Positions 56,401 to 64,000 of a stretch of 64,000 nt of DNA are shown piece by piece. The DNA comes from UBA868 sp016776875 (GTDB lineage Bacteria; Pseudomonadota; Gammaproteobacteria; Arenicellales; UBA868): contig CP179198.1 in assembly GCA_051201585.1 (NCBI GenBank), forward strand, positions 992,001 through 1,056,000, in the 5' to 3' direction. The notes beneath the pieces were generated by a model. That model was not told the origin of the DNA and did not search any database. It saw nothing but the letters and a program-made list of their open reading frames with translations. Within the stretch, counting starts at the first letter, position 1; each line of letters starts with the position of its first letter. The translations under genes were made by a program, and so were the position numbers.

Positions 56401-56583
56401 CTGCAAGCCAATTTCACGGGCCGCAACATGTGCCCGAACGACCCCTGATACGCTGCATTCGTCTGTGAGCGCGAGTGCCCGGTAGCCAAGCGAATAGGCC
56501 TGGTGAACAAGTTCAGCAGGATGTGAGGCGCCCCGTAAAAAAGTAAAATTTGAAAGGCAGTGTAGTTCTGCGTAGCGCGTCAT
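53473..56583 (-). CDS. dnaE2: error-prone DNA polymerase DnaE2
   Basis: A C-family polymerase of 1036 residues, shorter than DnaE, used in SOS mutagenesis. The N-terminal PHP domain opens YAELHCLSNFTFLRGASHP and has LALTDECSVSGV; the palm holds PDIDVDFEHERREEVMQYV with catalytic aspartates, and LSQHSGGFVIS, VDCLALGMLTAI and FGEYGFPESHAASFALLVYV follow. A C-terminal OB domain ends the protein. The ImuA and ImuB partners usually beside it are absent. A near-consensus LexA box overlaps its leader, so it should be induced by DNA damage. It converges with folD. Confidence 0.94.
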   Translation of the reverse strand: MTRYAELHCLSNFTFLRGASHPAELVHQAYSLGYRALALTDECSVSGVVRAHVAAREIGLQLIIGSEFTLNNGDKFVLLATNKNGYRQLTRLITLARRRAPKGEYRLTIDDLRAKSLSDCLSLVVCDPSPTPMERVHAKFQAISDHAKRFKSLMSNRVWLALEQPGYGTDECHQRSLETLSENLEIPIVATGNVHMHCRARQPLQDTLTAIRHQKSILNIKHCLAANAERHLRSKKILKHLYRKAALNHSIQIADQCHFSLDELDYQYPSELIPDGLSATQYLRQLVEHGATRRWPEGPIEKVLNQIEHELSLIAELNYEGYFLTVYDIVCFARSHEILCQGRGSAANSAVCFALGITEVDPARMEMLFERFVSRERNEPPDIDVDFEHERREEVMQYVYRRYGRHRAALVSAVITYRPRSAIRDVGRALGLSQDQIDCLTKNIGSWHDKKIIEQRIKDIGLDPKNPVLNRVLKIAEQLIGFPRHLSQHSGGFVISHEPLCDLVPIENAAMAERTIIQWDKNDIDNLGLLKVDCLALGMLTAIHNAFDLFRKYRGTPLTMANVPAEDPDVYKMISRADTVGVFQIESRAQMVMLPRLQPRCFYDLVIEVAIVRPGPIQGDMVHPYLRRRNGHEAISYPSEAVREVLDRTLGVPIFQEQVIKLAMVAAGFSPGEADGLRRDMAAWKQHGGLNHYEEKLTRGMIARGYSPEFAKRIYQQILGFGEYGFPESHAASFALLVYVSAWLKCHEPAIFTCALLNSQPMGFYSASQLIQDVKRHGVKVLSVDVTQSEWDCTIEENQSGLDLRLGLRLIKHLSRSGAMRLTRARRQTGFTSLEDLRHRADLDQRDLQALAGADALSNLIRGHRKQAGWVASGVEKPSPIFPALKIREALPMLRAPQAGESVCADYASLGLTLGPHPLALLRDNLERLGALSSQVVNNLEDGCLVHTAGIVTVRQKPSSAKSVTFISLEDENGSINLIVWQALATQQHQTLIGSRLLGVYGKVQKEGQVTHVIAHRLKDYTRLLGDLTTDSRDFQ

Positions 56584-56592
56584 GACGATTTA

Positions 56593-56626
56593 CCCAAGAT
56601 ACTGTATATTTATACAGTATCTTGGG
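56593..56626. promoter_or_regulatory. LexA (SOS) operator within a long palindrome
   Basis: TACTGTATATTTATACAGTA (56600-56619) differs from the E. coli-type SOS consensus at one central base. It sits inside a 34-base perfect inverted repeat with 16-base arms (CCCAAGATACTGTATA and its complement) around TT. It is ten bases upstream of dnaE2, at the place expected for its promoter or leader. Confidence 0.9.
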
Positions 56627-56661
56627 ATTTGTCAATTCGACCGTCATCAATAAATGAGAGA

Positions 56662-57866
56662 TTACGCGTGTCGGGCAATCGCAATTAGCCCAACCGCTGC
56701 CATTGACAACCCACCCGCAAGTGCAAAGCTCGCTAATAAGTTGAAATCACCCGCCAGCCCCGCAAGAAATGCGCCAAGTGCGCCTACGCCATCCAGGACA
56801 ACGAAGACAAATCCCATTGAAGTCGCGGCATGTTTGCTCGAGTGATCAATCGCCATTGCCAGCACGCCTGATCGAATCATGACTAGAATCGCCATTGCAC
56901 CGACTAATGACCCCACCACGATTAAAGAGGTGTCGAAAACAATTGCAGACACAGTAAGCACAGTTGCCAAGACGGATGAAAACACAAAAATCCAAAAACG
57001 ACCCCGCCGATCGGATAAACGGCCAATAACGGGTTGTCCTATTGACCCCACTAACATTGCAAAGGCAAATGTGGTGCCTGCCTCTACAGAAGCTAAAATC
57101 ATAGGTCCGTTGGATAAAAAGCGGCGTCATGGTCATTAGCGCAATTAAGGCCATGTTGTAGCTCGCAATACCTGCAATCAAGAAAAGTCCTGACCGGGTT
57201 CGCCATTGATTTGCAAACGCAATCAGGTCAATTCGGTTGAGCGTTGTTTTGGCGTGACGAGCTGGAATCTTTCGAAATACAAATAAGAAGGCAATACCCA
57301 TTAATAGGGTAGGGAGAACCGAGAAGCTGCAGCGCCTGCTGCCAGTTCATAATCGAAAGCAAAAACCCGACCATCAGTGGCGATAGAACTTCTGCGAGGG
57401 TGCCTCCAAGCGCGTGGATTCCAAGCGCTTGACCGCGTTGATTTGGCATTTGTCGAACGAGCATTCCGGTTGCAATGGGGTGCCACGCAGCATCCCCCAT
57501 GCCTGCTATCGCCAGCAAGATCGCCAATGACCAGAATCCGGGCGCCCATGACGCCACAAAATATCCAATCGCGACCCACCAGAAAGTCCACATCAGCAGT
57601 TTTCCCTGGGCATGGACCCGATCAGCAAGAACGCCAGCTGGAAAATAGGCAAGCGAGGCGCCCACTGAGTGGATCATGAGTAAAAGTCCGATTTCGGACG
57701 GTTTAAGATCGAGCGCGAGTCCAATCGCAGGCGCCAAAATCCAGATTGCGCCCGGGACCCAGTCGTTTGCCAGATGACCCGTGACGCAAATGGCTTGCAG
57801 TTTTTTAAGTCCAATTGCTTTGATTGGACGTTCTTCGGGAGAACTTTCCGGATTTATTAGAGACAT
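56662..57866 (-). CDS. MFS transporter (two frameshifts)
   Basis: A major facilitator of about 400 residues and twelve expected helices. The first part has ANDWVPGAIWILAPAIG, the loop-2 motif GVLADRVHAQGK and GMGDAAWHPIATGML; the second part has GRLSDRRGR and the last helices. The frame slips twice: near 57315, where removing one base reads ALQLSVLPTLLMGIAFLF, and near 57105, where removing a T joins FIQRT with MILASVEAGTTFAFAM. Both corrections give a normal-length MFS protein. It resembles fosmidomycin/sugar-type efflux members, substrate unknown. Start ATG 57866, divergent from the decarboxylase 44 bases away. Confidence 0.8.
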
Positions 57867-57910
57867 TGTGTCAGAATTATTGGTAACAAAAAACTAATGT
57901 GGGCTCATAA

Positions 57911-59071
57911 ATGGATACAGCCGTTTCTTATCATCAAAGCTTAAAAACCTATCGATCCCCTGAAGAGGTCGTTTCAGTTTTGCAGCCTAGTTATCCGGTT
58001 TTTTGTGTCCGCCCGCATAAGATTCGTGCGATTGCAAGGCAGTTCCTGGAAGGATTTCCGGGCGAAGTACTTTATGCGGTGAAGTGTAACCCCGAAGCCC
58101 ACATACTGGACACCCTATATGCTGCGGGCATTCGCCATTTTGATACGGCATCGTTGGCCGAAGTCTCACTCGTCGCCGACCGCCTTGCGGATGCTAAAAG
58201 CTATTTCATGCATCCGGTAAAAAGCCGCGAAGCGATTCATCAGTCCTACCAGCAATATGGTGTGCGTCATTTTGTTGTTGATCATGTCTCAGAACTGGAG
58301 AAGATTGCGGAAATCGTAACAGACAGGGATGACGTGGTAATCGTGGTTCGTCTCGCGATCCACTATGATGGCGCCGTTTATGAGCTTTCCAGCAAGTTTG
58401 GGGCGACAGTCGAAGAAGCGACCACACTGGTGCAAAAAGCGATTCACAAGGGTTTTCGATATGGCGTCGCGTTTCATGTTGGATCCCAATGTTTGGATGG
58501 AGATGGTTTTGTTCAGGGTCTTGAGCTGGTTGACCAGGTGATAAACCAAGCGGGTGAAAGCCCGGTTTGTGTTGATGTCGGCGGCGGTTTTCCAGGTGAA
58601 TATACAAACTCGCAAGGTCAGGTAATGGGGCAGTACTTTGAAAGCATTCGTTACGGGCTTCAAAAATTGTCCCTGCCGGAAGACTGCCGAGTGCTCTGTG
58701 AGCCAGGCAGAGCGCTTTGCGTCGATGGAGAATCATTAATCACGCAAGTGCATCTTCGTAAAAACAACGCCGTGTATCTAAACGATGGCATGTACGGTAG
58801 CTTCATTGAGGAGAAATACAAATTGCATTTGCCAGTCCGGATGGTCTCGACTCGGCGTTTTTCTGAGCAGAAAAAAGAATTCACAATCTATGGACCGACG
58901 TGTGATTCCCTTGATATTTTCCCGAGGACCATTAGTCTTCCTGAGGATGTCCAAGAAGGTGATTGGATTGAATTTGATCGGATTGGCGCTTATGGCGCTG
59001 CCTGCCGTACTCATTTCAACGGATTTTTTGCGGACACATTTGTAGCGGTCGAAAATGATTTTGATGACTAA
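57911..59071 (+). CDS. ornithine/diaminopimelate decarboxylase family (fold III)
   Basis: A 386-residue group IV PLP decarboxylase. The PLP lysine is in LYAVKCNPE (about residue 59), the phosphate loop is VDVGGGFPGEY, a substrate loop is CEPGRALC, and the catalytic Cys lies in YGPTCDSLDIF, which favours ornithine or lysine over diaminopimelate decarboxylation. Products would be putrescine or cadaverine for polyamines. The gene starts at 57911, divergent from the MFS gene, so a shared promoter region is very short. Next gene begins 126 bases later. Confidence 0.88.
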   Translation: MDTAVSYHQSLKTYRSPEEVVSVLQPSYPVFCVRPHKIRAIARQFLEGFPGEVLYAVKCNPEAHILDTLYAAGIRHFDTASLAEVSLVADRLADAKSYFMHPVKSREAIHQSYQQYGVRHFVVDHVSELEKIAEIVTDRDDVVIVVRLAIHYDGAVYELSSKFGATVEEATTLVQKAIHKGFRYGVAFHVGSQCLDGDGFVQGLELVDQVINQAGESPVCVDVGGGFPGEYTNSQGQVMGQYFESIRYGLQKLSLPEDCRVLCEPGRALCVDGESLITQVHLRKNNAVYLNDGMYGSFIEEKYKLHLPVRMVSTRRFSEQKKEFTIYGPTCDSLDIFPRTISLPEDVQEGDWIEFDRIGAYGAACRTHFNGFFADTFVAVENDFDD

Positions 59072-59197
59072 ATTAGATTGGCCAGATTCAGTCATCAAGA
59101 ATCTTATTTGAATAAGCAAACCTCGGCAATCACTGAGAAGTGATTTGACCGTGGGGACAACATTTGTGAGTTAATTTATTTCTTACCGGTAATTTTT

Positions 59198-60175
59198 ATG
59201 GATCATGTGATACGCATTCACCAAACTGGAGGCGCTGATGTTCTTCAGTATGAAACTCAGGAAATTCCTCAGCCTAAACCCGGAGAGGTCTTGCTGCGAC
59301 AAACTGCAGTTGGATTAAATTTTATTGACGTTTATTTTAGAACCGGGGTCTATCCTGCGCCCCAACTACCTTTTATTCCGGGTTTAGAGGGTGCGGGAAT
59401 CGTTGAGTCGCTGGGTGATGGTGTCACTGGACTGTCACTTGGGGATCGCGTGGGTTATGCAGCACAGCCCTTGGGCGCCTATGCACAGGCTCGAGTGATT
59501 CCGGCTGAGCGAGTTGTGCGATTACCCAACGAGATCGATGACCGAGTCGCAGCCGCGATGATGCTAAAGGGGATGACGGCTCAGTATTTGCTTCGGAGTA
59601 CCGTTCAGTTGAAATCGGGTGACACCATTCTCTTTCATGCAGCAGCTGGCGGTGTTGGATTGATCGTGTGTCAGTGGGCCAAGCACCTTGGTGTCAATAT
59701 TATTGGCACGGTAGGATCTGAAGAAAAAGCCCAACTTGCTAAAGCCCATGGATGTACTCATATCGTTCGATACAACGATGAGGACTTTGTTGAGCGCGTC
59801 AATGATATTACTGATGGAAAAGGTGTTGATGCTGTTTATGACTCAGTTGGGAAAGATACGTTCGATAAAAGCATGAATTGCTTAAAAAAACGAGGCACGC
59901 TTGTCCTTTTTGGCCAGAGCTCTGGAAAGGTGCCCAGCTTTGATCCAGCCGCTCTGTCGGCCAAAGGGTCAATTTATCTTACCCGGCCTACTTTATTTCA
60001 TTACACCGATACCCGGAAAGATCTCGTGAGCTGTTCATCTGAACTTTTTGACGTTCTGATCAACGGCGCAGTGAAGCCTGACATAAATCAGGAGTATCCG
60101 CTGGCTAATGCTCGCCAAGCTCATGAAGATCTCGAGGGGCGCCGTACAACGGGAGCCACGATACTGATACCCTAA
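59198..60175 (+). CDS. NADPH:quinone oxidoreductase, QorA-type MDR
   Basis: The 325-residue zinc-free MDR enzyme is closer to E. coli QorA than the PIG3-like one at 7.4 kb: GADVLQYETQEIPQPKPGEV, VGLNFIDVYFRTGVYP, GLEGAGIVESLG and the NADPH loop HAAAGGVGLIVCQWAKHLG. It reduces quinones one electron at a time or acts on enals. It is 32 bases before trpD and probably shares its transcript. Confidence 0.9.
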   Translation: MDHVIRIHQTGGADVLQYETQEIPQPKPGEVLLRQTAVGLNFIDVYFRTGVYPAPQLPFIPGLEGAGIVESLGDGVTGLSLGDRVGYAAQPLGAYAQARVIPAERVVRLPNEIDDRVAAAMMLKGMTAQYLLRSTVQLKSGDTILFHAAAGGVGLIVCQWAKHLGVNIIGTVGSEEKAQLAKAHGCTHIVRYNDEDFVERVNDITDGKGVDAVYDSVGKDTFDKSMNCLKKRGTLVLFGQSSGKVPSFDPAALSAKGSIYLTRPTLFHYTDTRKDLVSCSSELFDVLINGAVKPDINQEYPLANARQAHEDLEGRRTTGATILIP

Positions 60176-60207
60176 ATGCCTGTCATTTAAATTAAATTGC
60201 CTGATTC

Positions 60208-61236
60208 ATGAATATTCAAGAAGCCATTCGAAAAGTAACCCAAGGATTCGATCTCTCGACCGAAGAGATTGGCGACGTCATGCGGATCATTATGAAGGGT
60301 GATGCGACACCAGCCCAAATTGGATCTGTATTGACCGCACTGCAGATGAAAGGGGAGACTGTAGAAGAGTTGACCGGTGCTGCGATTGTGATGCGTGATT
60401 TCGCGGCTCCAGTATCTCTTAAGTCGACTCAGGTCTCTGATTCGGTCGGGACGGGCGGGGACGGCGCCAGCATTTTTAACGTGTCGACCGCAGCCTCTTT
60501 TGTCGCCTGTGCCGCAGGTGCCGTTATAGCCAAGCACGGCAACCGGGCCGCAACAGGTAAATCTGGAAGCGCTGATTTTCTTGAGGCCGCGGGCGTGAAT
60601 ATTGCGCTTAGTCCTGATCAGGTGGCGGAAACGATAGACGCTGTTGGAGTCGGTTTCATGTTCGCACCGACTCATCATGGTGCAACCCGTCATGCGGTGG
60701 GGCCACGGCGAGAAATTGGCGTCCGGACTATATTTAATTTGCTTGGACCTTTAACGAATCCTGCCGGTGCGAGATGGCAGTTGGTGGGGGTATTTGATCA
60801 ATCCTGGGTGCGTCCAATGGCCGAGGCGTTTACGAAGCTCGGGAGTGTACACACGCTGGTCGTTTGTTCAGATGATGGCCTGGATGAGATAAGCCTCGCC
60901 GAGGAGACTTTGGTTTCTGAGCTCAAGAACGACGTCATCACCGACTATCGTATAACACCTGAGCAATTTGGAATGCAGCGCCAGCCGTTAGCATCGCTGG
61001 TCGTGAACAGCGCGAATGAGAGTCTGGATCTGATTCGCTCCGTGCTGGGAGGCGGAGCGGGGCCTGCGAGTGACATGGTCGCTCTTAATGCAGGCGCAAC
61101 TATTTACTCAGCCGATCTCGTTGACTCTTTAGAGGCAGGCGTGGTCCGGGCGCAGGAAATCCTGTCCGCTGGCACGGGCCTGGAGAAGTTAGAAGCGCTT
61201 GTGGCGTTTACCCAACGCTTTTCCGAGACTAATTAA
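60208..61236 (+). CDS. trpD: anthranilate phosphoribosyltransferase
   Basis: The second tryptophan-pathway enzyme, joining anthranilate to PRPP. The 342-residue protein shows the PRPP loop GTGGDGASIFNVSTA, KHGNRAATGKSGSADFLEAAG, FMFAPTHHGATRHAVGPRREIG and FNLLGPLTNPA, which are TrpD marks rather than the DNA-binding YbiB relatives. TrpC and TrpE are not adjacent, so trp genes are scattered here. A strong terminator lies 60 bases after its stop. Confidence 0.94.
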   Translation: MNIQEAIRKVTQGFDLSTEEIGDVMRIIMKGDATPAQIGSVLTALQMKGETVEELTGAAIVMRDFAAPVSLKSTQVSDSVGTGGDGASIFNVSTAASFVACAAGAVIAKHGNRAATGKSGSADFLEAAGVNIALSPDQVAETIDAVGVGFMFAPTHHGATRHAVGPRREIGVRTIFNLLGPLTNPAGARWQLVGVFDQSWVRPMAEAFTKLGSVHTLVVCSDDGLDEISLAEETLVSELKNDVITDYRITPEQFGMQRQPLASLVVNSANESLDLIRSVLGGGAGPASDMVALNAGATIYSADLVDSLEAGVVRAQEILSAGTGLEKLEALVAFTQRFSETN

Positions 61237-61296
61237 AGTTTTGATGTAGTGCGCGGATTGCTTGATTTAATAGACGCAAGATTAAAGTGAAAAGAT

Positions 61297-61330
61297 AAAA
61301 AAAGGGCCGATCAAGATCGGCCCTTTTTTT
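61297..61330. terminator. bidirectional rho-independent terminator
   Basis: Stem GGGCCGAT (61304-61311) with ATCGGCCC (61316-61323), loop CAAG, flanked by seven A before and seven T after. It lies between trpD and the convergent cytochrome gene and can serve both. Confidence 0.93.
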
Positions 61331-61347
61331 ATAAATGACCCGATTGG

Positions 61348-61851
61348 CTATTGGGATTGTGCCACCATGTGGTCAACCGCAGCTTTTACTTCATCATCTG
61401 AAAGGCTTGCGTTTCCGCCTTTGGCAGGCATCACCCCTGCATTACCTTGAAAACCGCCAATTGCGTGGGTATAGAGTGTCTCGTTACCCTGAGAGATACG
61501 AGTCGCCCATGCATCAATGTCACCGGTTTTGGGCGCGCCAGCGATTCCCGCGGCGTGACAGGCCATGCAGGCGCCCTGGTAAACCTGAGCGCCATCAATG
61601 TCGGCTGCTGCGACTTGGATAGATTCGACAGGTTGTGCGGCAACTGTCCCCACGTTGATCTGTCCGACTGGCTGAAGAAGCATTGAGGCATCGCTTTCGA
61701 CTAGCGCATTTCGCTCATCTAAAACGCGCTGCCCGATTGTGCCTGCATTTACAAAGCCCATCATGATCAGAAAGAGGGTCAGGATGACGCCGAAAATTAA
61801 GAAAATGATAGATTTTTTCAGGAACTGCTGATCGCTCATGGTGGTTGACAT
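61348..61851 (-). CDS. membrane-anchored c-type cytochrome (c5-like)
   Basis: The 167-residue protein has an N-terminal membrane helix (about 14-36, IIFLIFGVILTLFLIMMGFV), a linker and one heme domain with the attachment site CMACH (about 94-98) and axial Met in GVMPAKGG. The fold fits small electron-carrier cytochromes c5. It would need the ccm system, of which ccmAB lie at 47 kb. Bidirectional terminator downstream; divergent from the glycosylase gene. Confidence 0.9.
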   Translation of the reverse strand: MSTTMSDQQFLKKSIIFLIFGVILTLFLIMMGFVNAGTIGQRVLDERNALVESDASMLLQPVGQINVGTVAAQPVESIQVAAADIDGAQVYQGACMACHAAGIAGAPKTGDIDAWATRISQGNETLYTHAIGGFQGNAGVMPAKGGNASLSDDEVKAAVDHMVAQSQ

Positions 61852-61970
61852 GCAAGAGGTCCTCCGTACGCCAATTGCCTAGATGGTTGGAACTTTTACT
61901 AAAACTTGAGGGTCGAATTATACTTAAAAAATATTTTTTTGGGCGTCGCATCGCCTAACTTTTTGACAAT

Positions 61971-62726
61971 ATGAAGTCTAAGGGCGCGATCATGAAAACC
62001 TCAGGCAAAATAGAGTTGGGGCGAAGAAGGGCGGTTTGGGAGCTCCCAGCAGAGCTTGCTAATCTCCACCACAAGGTATCGATCGGTTCCAGCTGCTTTT
62101 TGAAACTGGCGCCGAGACCCTCCAAGCACTGGGATGCTCGGCGGGCCGCAGAACTGGCGGTAGGGGCTGGGTTTACGCTGGATAAACCTTGTTTTTTTCG
62201 ATCCCAAATTGCCTTTTTGAGCGTCACAAAAATTGAGAGCCTGCCAGATAGTGTCGGTCCAGACATGCAGACGTTGATGGTAGGACTCAATCCGAGCCCG
62301 TACTCATCGGCAAGTCGGGTGCCTTATGGAAGGCCAGGAAATCGATTTTGGCCTGCGGCGCATCGCGCCGGCCTGATCTCAAAGGATCGGGATATTCATC
62401 ATGCACTCGTTCATCACGGGATCGGGTTTACAGACCTCGTACGCCGGACGACTCGACGCGCTGAGGAGATCGATCCATCCGAGTTCCGCAGTGGTTTCGA
62501 GCGGGTCAAAAGCTTGATTGAATGGTTAAACCCCAAGGTGGCCTGCTTCGTCGGTCTTTCAGGGTGGCGAATTGTTAGCAACCCCAAAGCCAAAGCTGGA
62601 ATCCAGCCGGCGTCAATCGGATTAACGACTGTTTATGTCATGCCGCATCCGAGTGGTTTGAATGCCCATGCAAGCTTGAAAGACCTTATTGGGTATTTCT
62701 CAAAGGTCAGGGAACTGAACGCATGA
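61971..62726 (+). CDS. mismatch-specific uracil/thymine DNA glycosylase-like (Mug/TDG) protein
   Basis: The 251-residue protein contains a C-terminal UDG-fold domain with LMVGLNPSPYSS (about 104-115, the GINP-like active site where Mug has Asn), RVPYGRPGNRFWPAAHRAGL, FTDLVRRTT and VMPHPSGLNAH, matching Mug/TDG enzymes that excise U or T from G mismatches. The first about 95 residues are an extension beyond the E. coli Mug (168 residues), with cysteines but no recognised domain. ATG 61971 is the first start; ATG 61992 is also in frame. Confidence 0.8.
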   Translation: MKSKGAIMKTSGKIELGRRRAVWELPAELANLHHKVSIGSSCFLKLAPRPSKHWDARRAAELAVGAGFTLDKPCFFRSQIAFLSVTKIESLPDSVGPDMQTLMVGLNPSPYSSASRVPYGRPGNRFWPAAHRAGLISKDRDIHHALVHHGIGFTDLVRRTTRRAEEIDPSEFRSGFERVKSLIEWLNPKVACFVGLSGWRIVSNPKAKAGIQPASIGLTTVYVMPHPSGLNAHASLKDLIGYFSKVRELNA

Positions 62727-62770
62727 TGGGACGTTAAAATTGCGTTCCCAAAATTAAACTGGGGTTTAAG

Positions 62771-62998
62771 ATGATCGGCATTAAAACCTATAAGGCAAAA
62801 CTTCTCCTAACGTTGACCTCTCCTGACGGTCAAGAATTCGACCAGGGAGTGGAACTCGTGATTGATGCCGACAGTAAGGAAGAGGCCGAAAGAATAGTGA
62901 AAGATCTTGATGCCTCGGTGAAGTTGGATAGTATTGCGATTACGTCGATTCATCATGTGGGCACTAGAACGCGGGCAGCATTGAAGAAGTCTCATTAA
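62771..62998 (+). CDS. small hypothetical protein, 75 residues
   Basis: I do not recognise it. The predicted soluble protein is beta-alpha-beta in character (LLLTLTSPDGQEF, then VIDADSKEEAERIVKD) with a basic C-terminus (TRTRAALKKSH). The mix of acidic helix and even codon use reads as a real gene; it starts 44 bases after the glycosylase and ends 23 before the next gene, so it is probably in the same unit. Confidence 0.6.
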   Translation: MIGIKTYKAKLLLTLTSPDGQEFDQGVELVIDADSKEEAERIVKDLDASVKLDSIAITSIHHVGTRTRAALKKSH

Positions 62999-63021
62999 AT
63001 ACCTCGGGACCAAGGCTGACT

Positions 63022-63336
63022 ATGTTTATCCAATCACAATCAACTCGGAAAATAATTTCGCGCGTATTGACCGGGAGTTTGTTATTTTTTTCTATGCTGA
63101 TCTCGGGTTGTGCTGGATCTAAATCCTGTAACTGTGAGACCCCAAGAGTCTGTTGCAGAGGGTTAGTGCCTGAGTGTGCAGCGTGTGAAATGGGCGTGGA
63201 TTTGGAGGAATGGTTTAACCGGACATGCCCAAACGGGGAAAAGGATGCACACTACGGTGGTTGGGATGAAATTAATCAAAAATCAATTTGGATTTGCGAC
63301 AATAGCGAACGCCAGAAAATCGAGATTAGTGATTGA
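63022..63336 (+). CDS. small cysteine-rich lipoprotein
   Basis: A 104-residue product with a signal peptide (about 10-30) ending in the lipobox LISGC, so the mature protein should be lipid-anchored at Cys30. The mature part is unusually rich in cysteine (about ten, including CNCETPRVCC and CAACEMG), as if a disulfide-stabilised or metal-binding fold. No family is recognised. It follows the 75-residue gene by 23 bases. Confidence 0.6.
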   Translation: MFIQSQSTRKIISRVLTGSLLFFSMLISGCAGSKSCNCETPRVCCRGLVPECAACEMGVDLEEWFNRTCPNGEKDAHYGGWDEINQKSIWICDNSERQKIEISD

Positions 63337-63354
63337 TGGATGTGTTGTGAGCAT

Positions 63355-64000
63355 TTAGCATTTTCGCCCGTTCCAGTGATTCAGTACGGTAAGGCTGACG
63401 GCTTTCAAAGGTAAAGAGCGGCAGCTGGCTGGGAGCCTTTTACACCAGCTGAACGCTTGCCGGAATAATGAAAATTTTTGAAGCGCAACAAGTCTTTTGG
63501 TGATCGATTGAATAACCCTTGCGGTAAAGAATAATTTCTCGGTTCTTGATTGGGCTTTCCGAACAAATTGTTCATTACTGATAATCTTCGACGACTTTTG
63601 ACCTACAGCTAATTCCTCGCAGTCATGCTTGAGTGCACTCAAGTTTTGCCAGTGTCTCGGACTTTGTTCCCCATTCAGAATTCCAAGGGCATTTTGATAA
63701 AGAATATAGTCGGCAAGTTGAAGATTAAAAATCTTGAGTCGAAATTCCTCAGACGAGACAAGGTCGTTATCTAAAACGGGATGAGAACGGTTTTGGGCAG
63801 AACGCGGTGGAATAATTTGAACGTGATTATTTCCCCGATTCTCTGAAATGACGGCTTTGATAAAAGGATCAAGACCGGATTCAACGCTGAACCCATCCAA
63901 TTCGAGCAAGCGTGCATAGCATTGGGCCGAAAACAAATTAAAGTCATCGGCGCGTAATCGCCCACTATTCATAAGGGAGAGAGATCGGCATTGATTGTTC
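63355..64000 (-). CDS. hypothetical protein, probably the C-terminal part of a longer gene
   Basis: The frame is open from the right edge with no stop, ending at 63355. An ATG at 63972 has no ribosome site and the residues before it stay open, so the gene probably starts beyond the window. The visible 205 or more residues end in a basic, Cys-containing tail. The stretch ADYILYQNAL resembles the end of some sulfotransferases but this is too weak to name a function. Confidence 0.4.
   Translation of the reverse strand, partial: NNQCRSLSLMNSGRLRADDFNLFSAQCYARLLELDGFSVESGLDPFIKAVISENRGNNHVQIIPPRSAQNRSHPVLDNDLVSSEEFRLKIFNLQLADYILYQNALGILNGEQSPRHWQNLSALKHDCEELAVGQKSSKIISNEQFVRKAQSRTEKLFFTARVIQSITKRLVALQKFSLFRQAFSWCKRLPASCRSLPLKAVSLTVLNHWNGRKC

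Overview
The window reads as a chromosomal segment of a free-living gammaproteobacterium. The division gene zipA, the class I gshA, a dksA, a ccmAB pair and an E. coli-like LexA operator all point there. A marine, C1- and amino-acid-using lifestyle is my inference from the gene content. Coding density is high and base composition is moderate. I see no insertion sequences, CRISPR arrays or phage genes, so the segment looks like core chromosome with several metabolic islets.

Layout. 1-509: start of a protein-kinase-like gene running off the left edge. 0.8-7 kb: aminotransferase, tRNA-Ser(GGA), an FAD amine oxidase-like enzyme, two Fe(II)/2-oxoglutarate-type dioxygenases and a ketopantoate-reductase-fold dehydrogenase. 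7.4-12.6 kb: a five-gene operon (MDR reductase, divergent SucC-like and SucD-like subunits, GntR regulator, formyl-CoA transferase Frc) with a GntR-type operator in front. 12.7-17 kb: DUF3108 protein, EEP-family phosphodiesterase, O-acetylhomoserine sulfhydrylase, M50 protease, methyltransferase. 17.1-29.5 kb: housekeeping block of SRP RNA, dnaX-ybaB-recR, dihydroorotase, dksA, GST and smc-zipA-ligA. 29.5-39.2 kb: aconitase, EamA exporter, N-formylglutamate amidohydrolase, an hbd-hyuA-unknown operon and argE. 39.3-46.5 kb: gshA, the tightly coupled set yjbQ-dusA-asmA-FAH hydrolase, and ilvD. 46.6-53.4 kb: ccmAB without the other ccm genes, then a formate dehydrogenase-folD operon. 53.5-64 kb: SOS-controlled dnaE2, an MFS transporter, an ornithine decarboxylase-family enzyme, a quinone reductase, trpD, a cytochrome c, a Mug-type DNA glycosylase and small unknown genes.

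How it fits together. Several loci converge on formyl or formate units: Frc (formyl-CoA), N-formylglutamate amidohydrolase (formate), FolD (formyl-tetrahydrofolate) and a two-subunit NAD-linked formate dehydrogenase. The Frc operon, with its divergent succinyl-CoA-synthetase-like pair and a nearby PanE-like reductase, is the best candidate for an undescribed variant pathway. It could be C2 dicarboxylate (oxalate-like) activation and reduction without a visible oxalyl-CoA decarboxylase.

Quality warning. Eight genes, including the normally indispensable dnaX, smc and ligA, are each broken by small indels, two of them in the MFS gene. Many sit in short homopolymers, and every product regains its family length after one- or two-base correction. 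I read these as sequence errors and annotate the genes as single CDSs.
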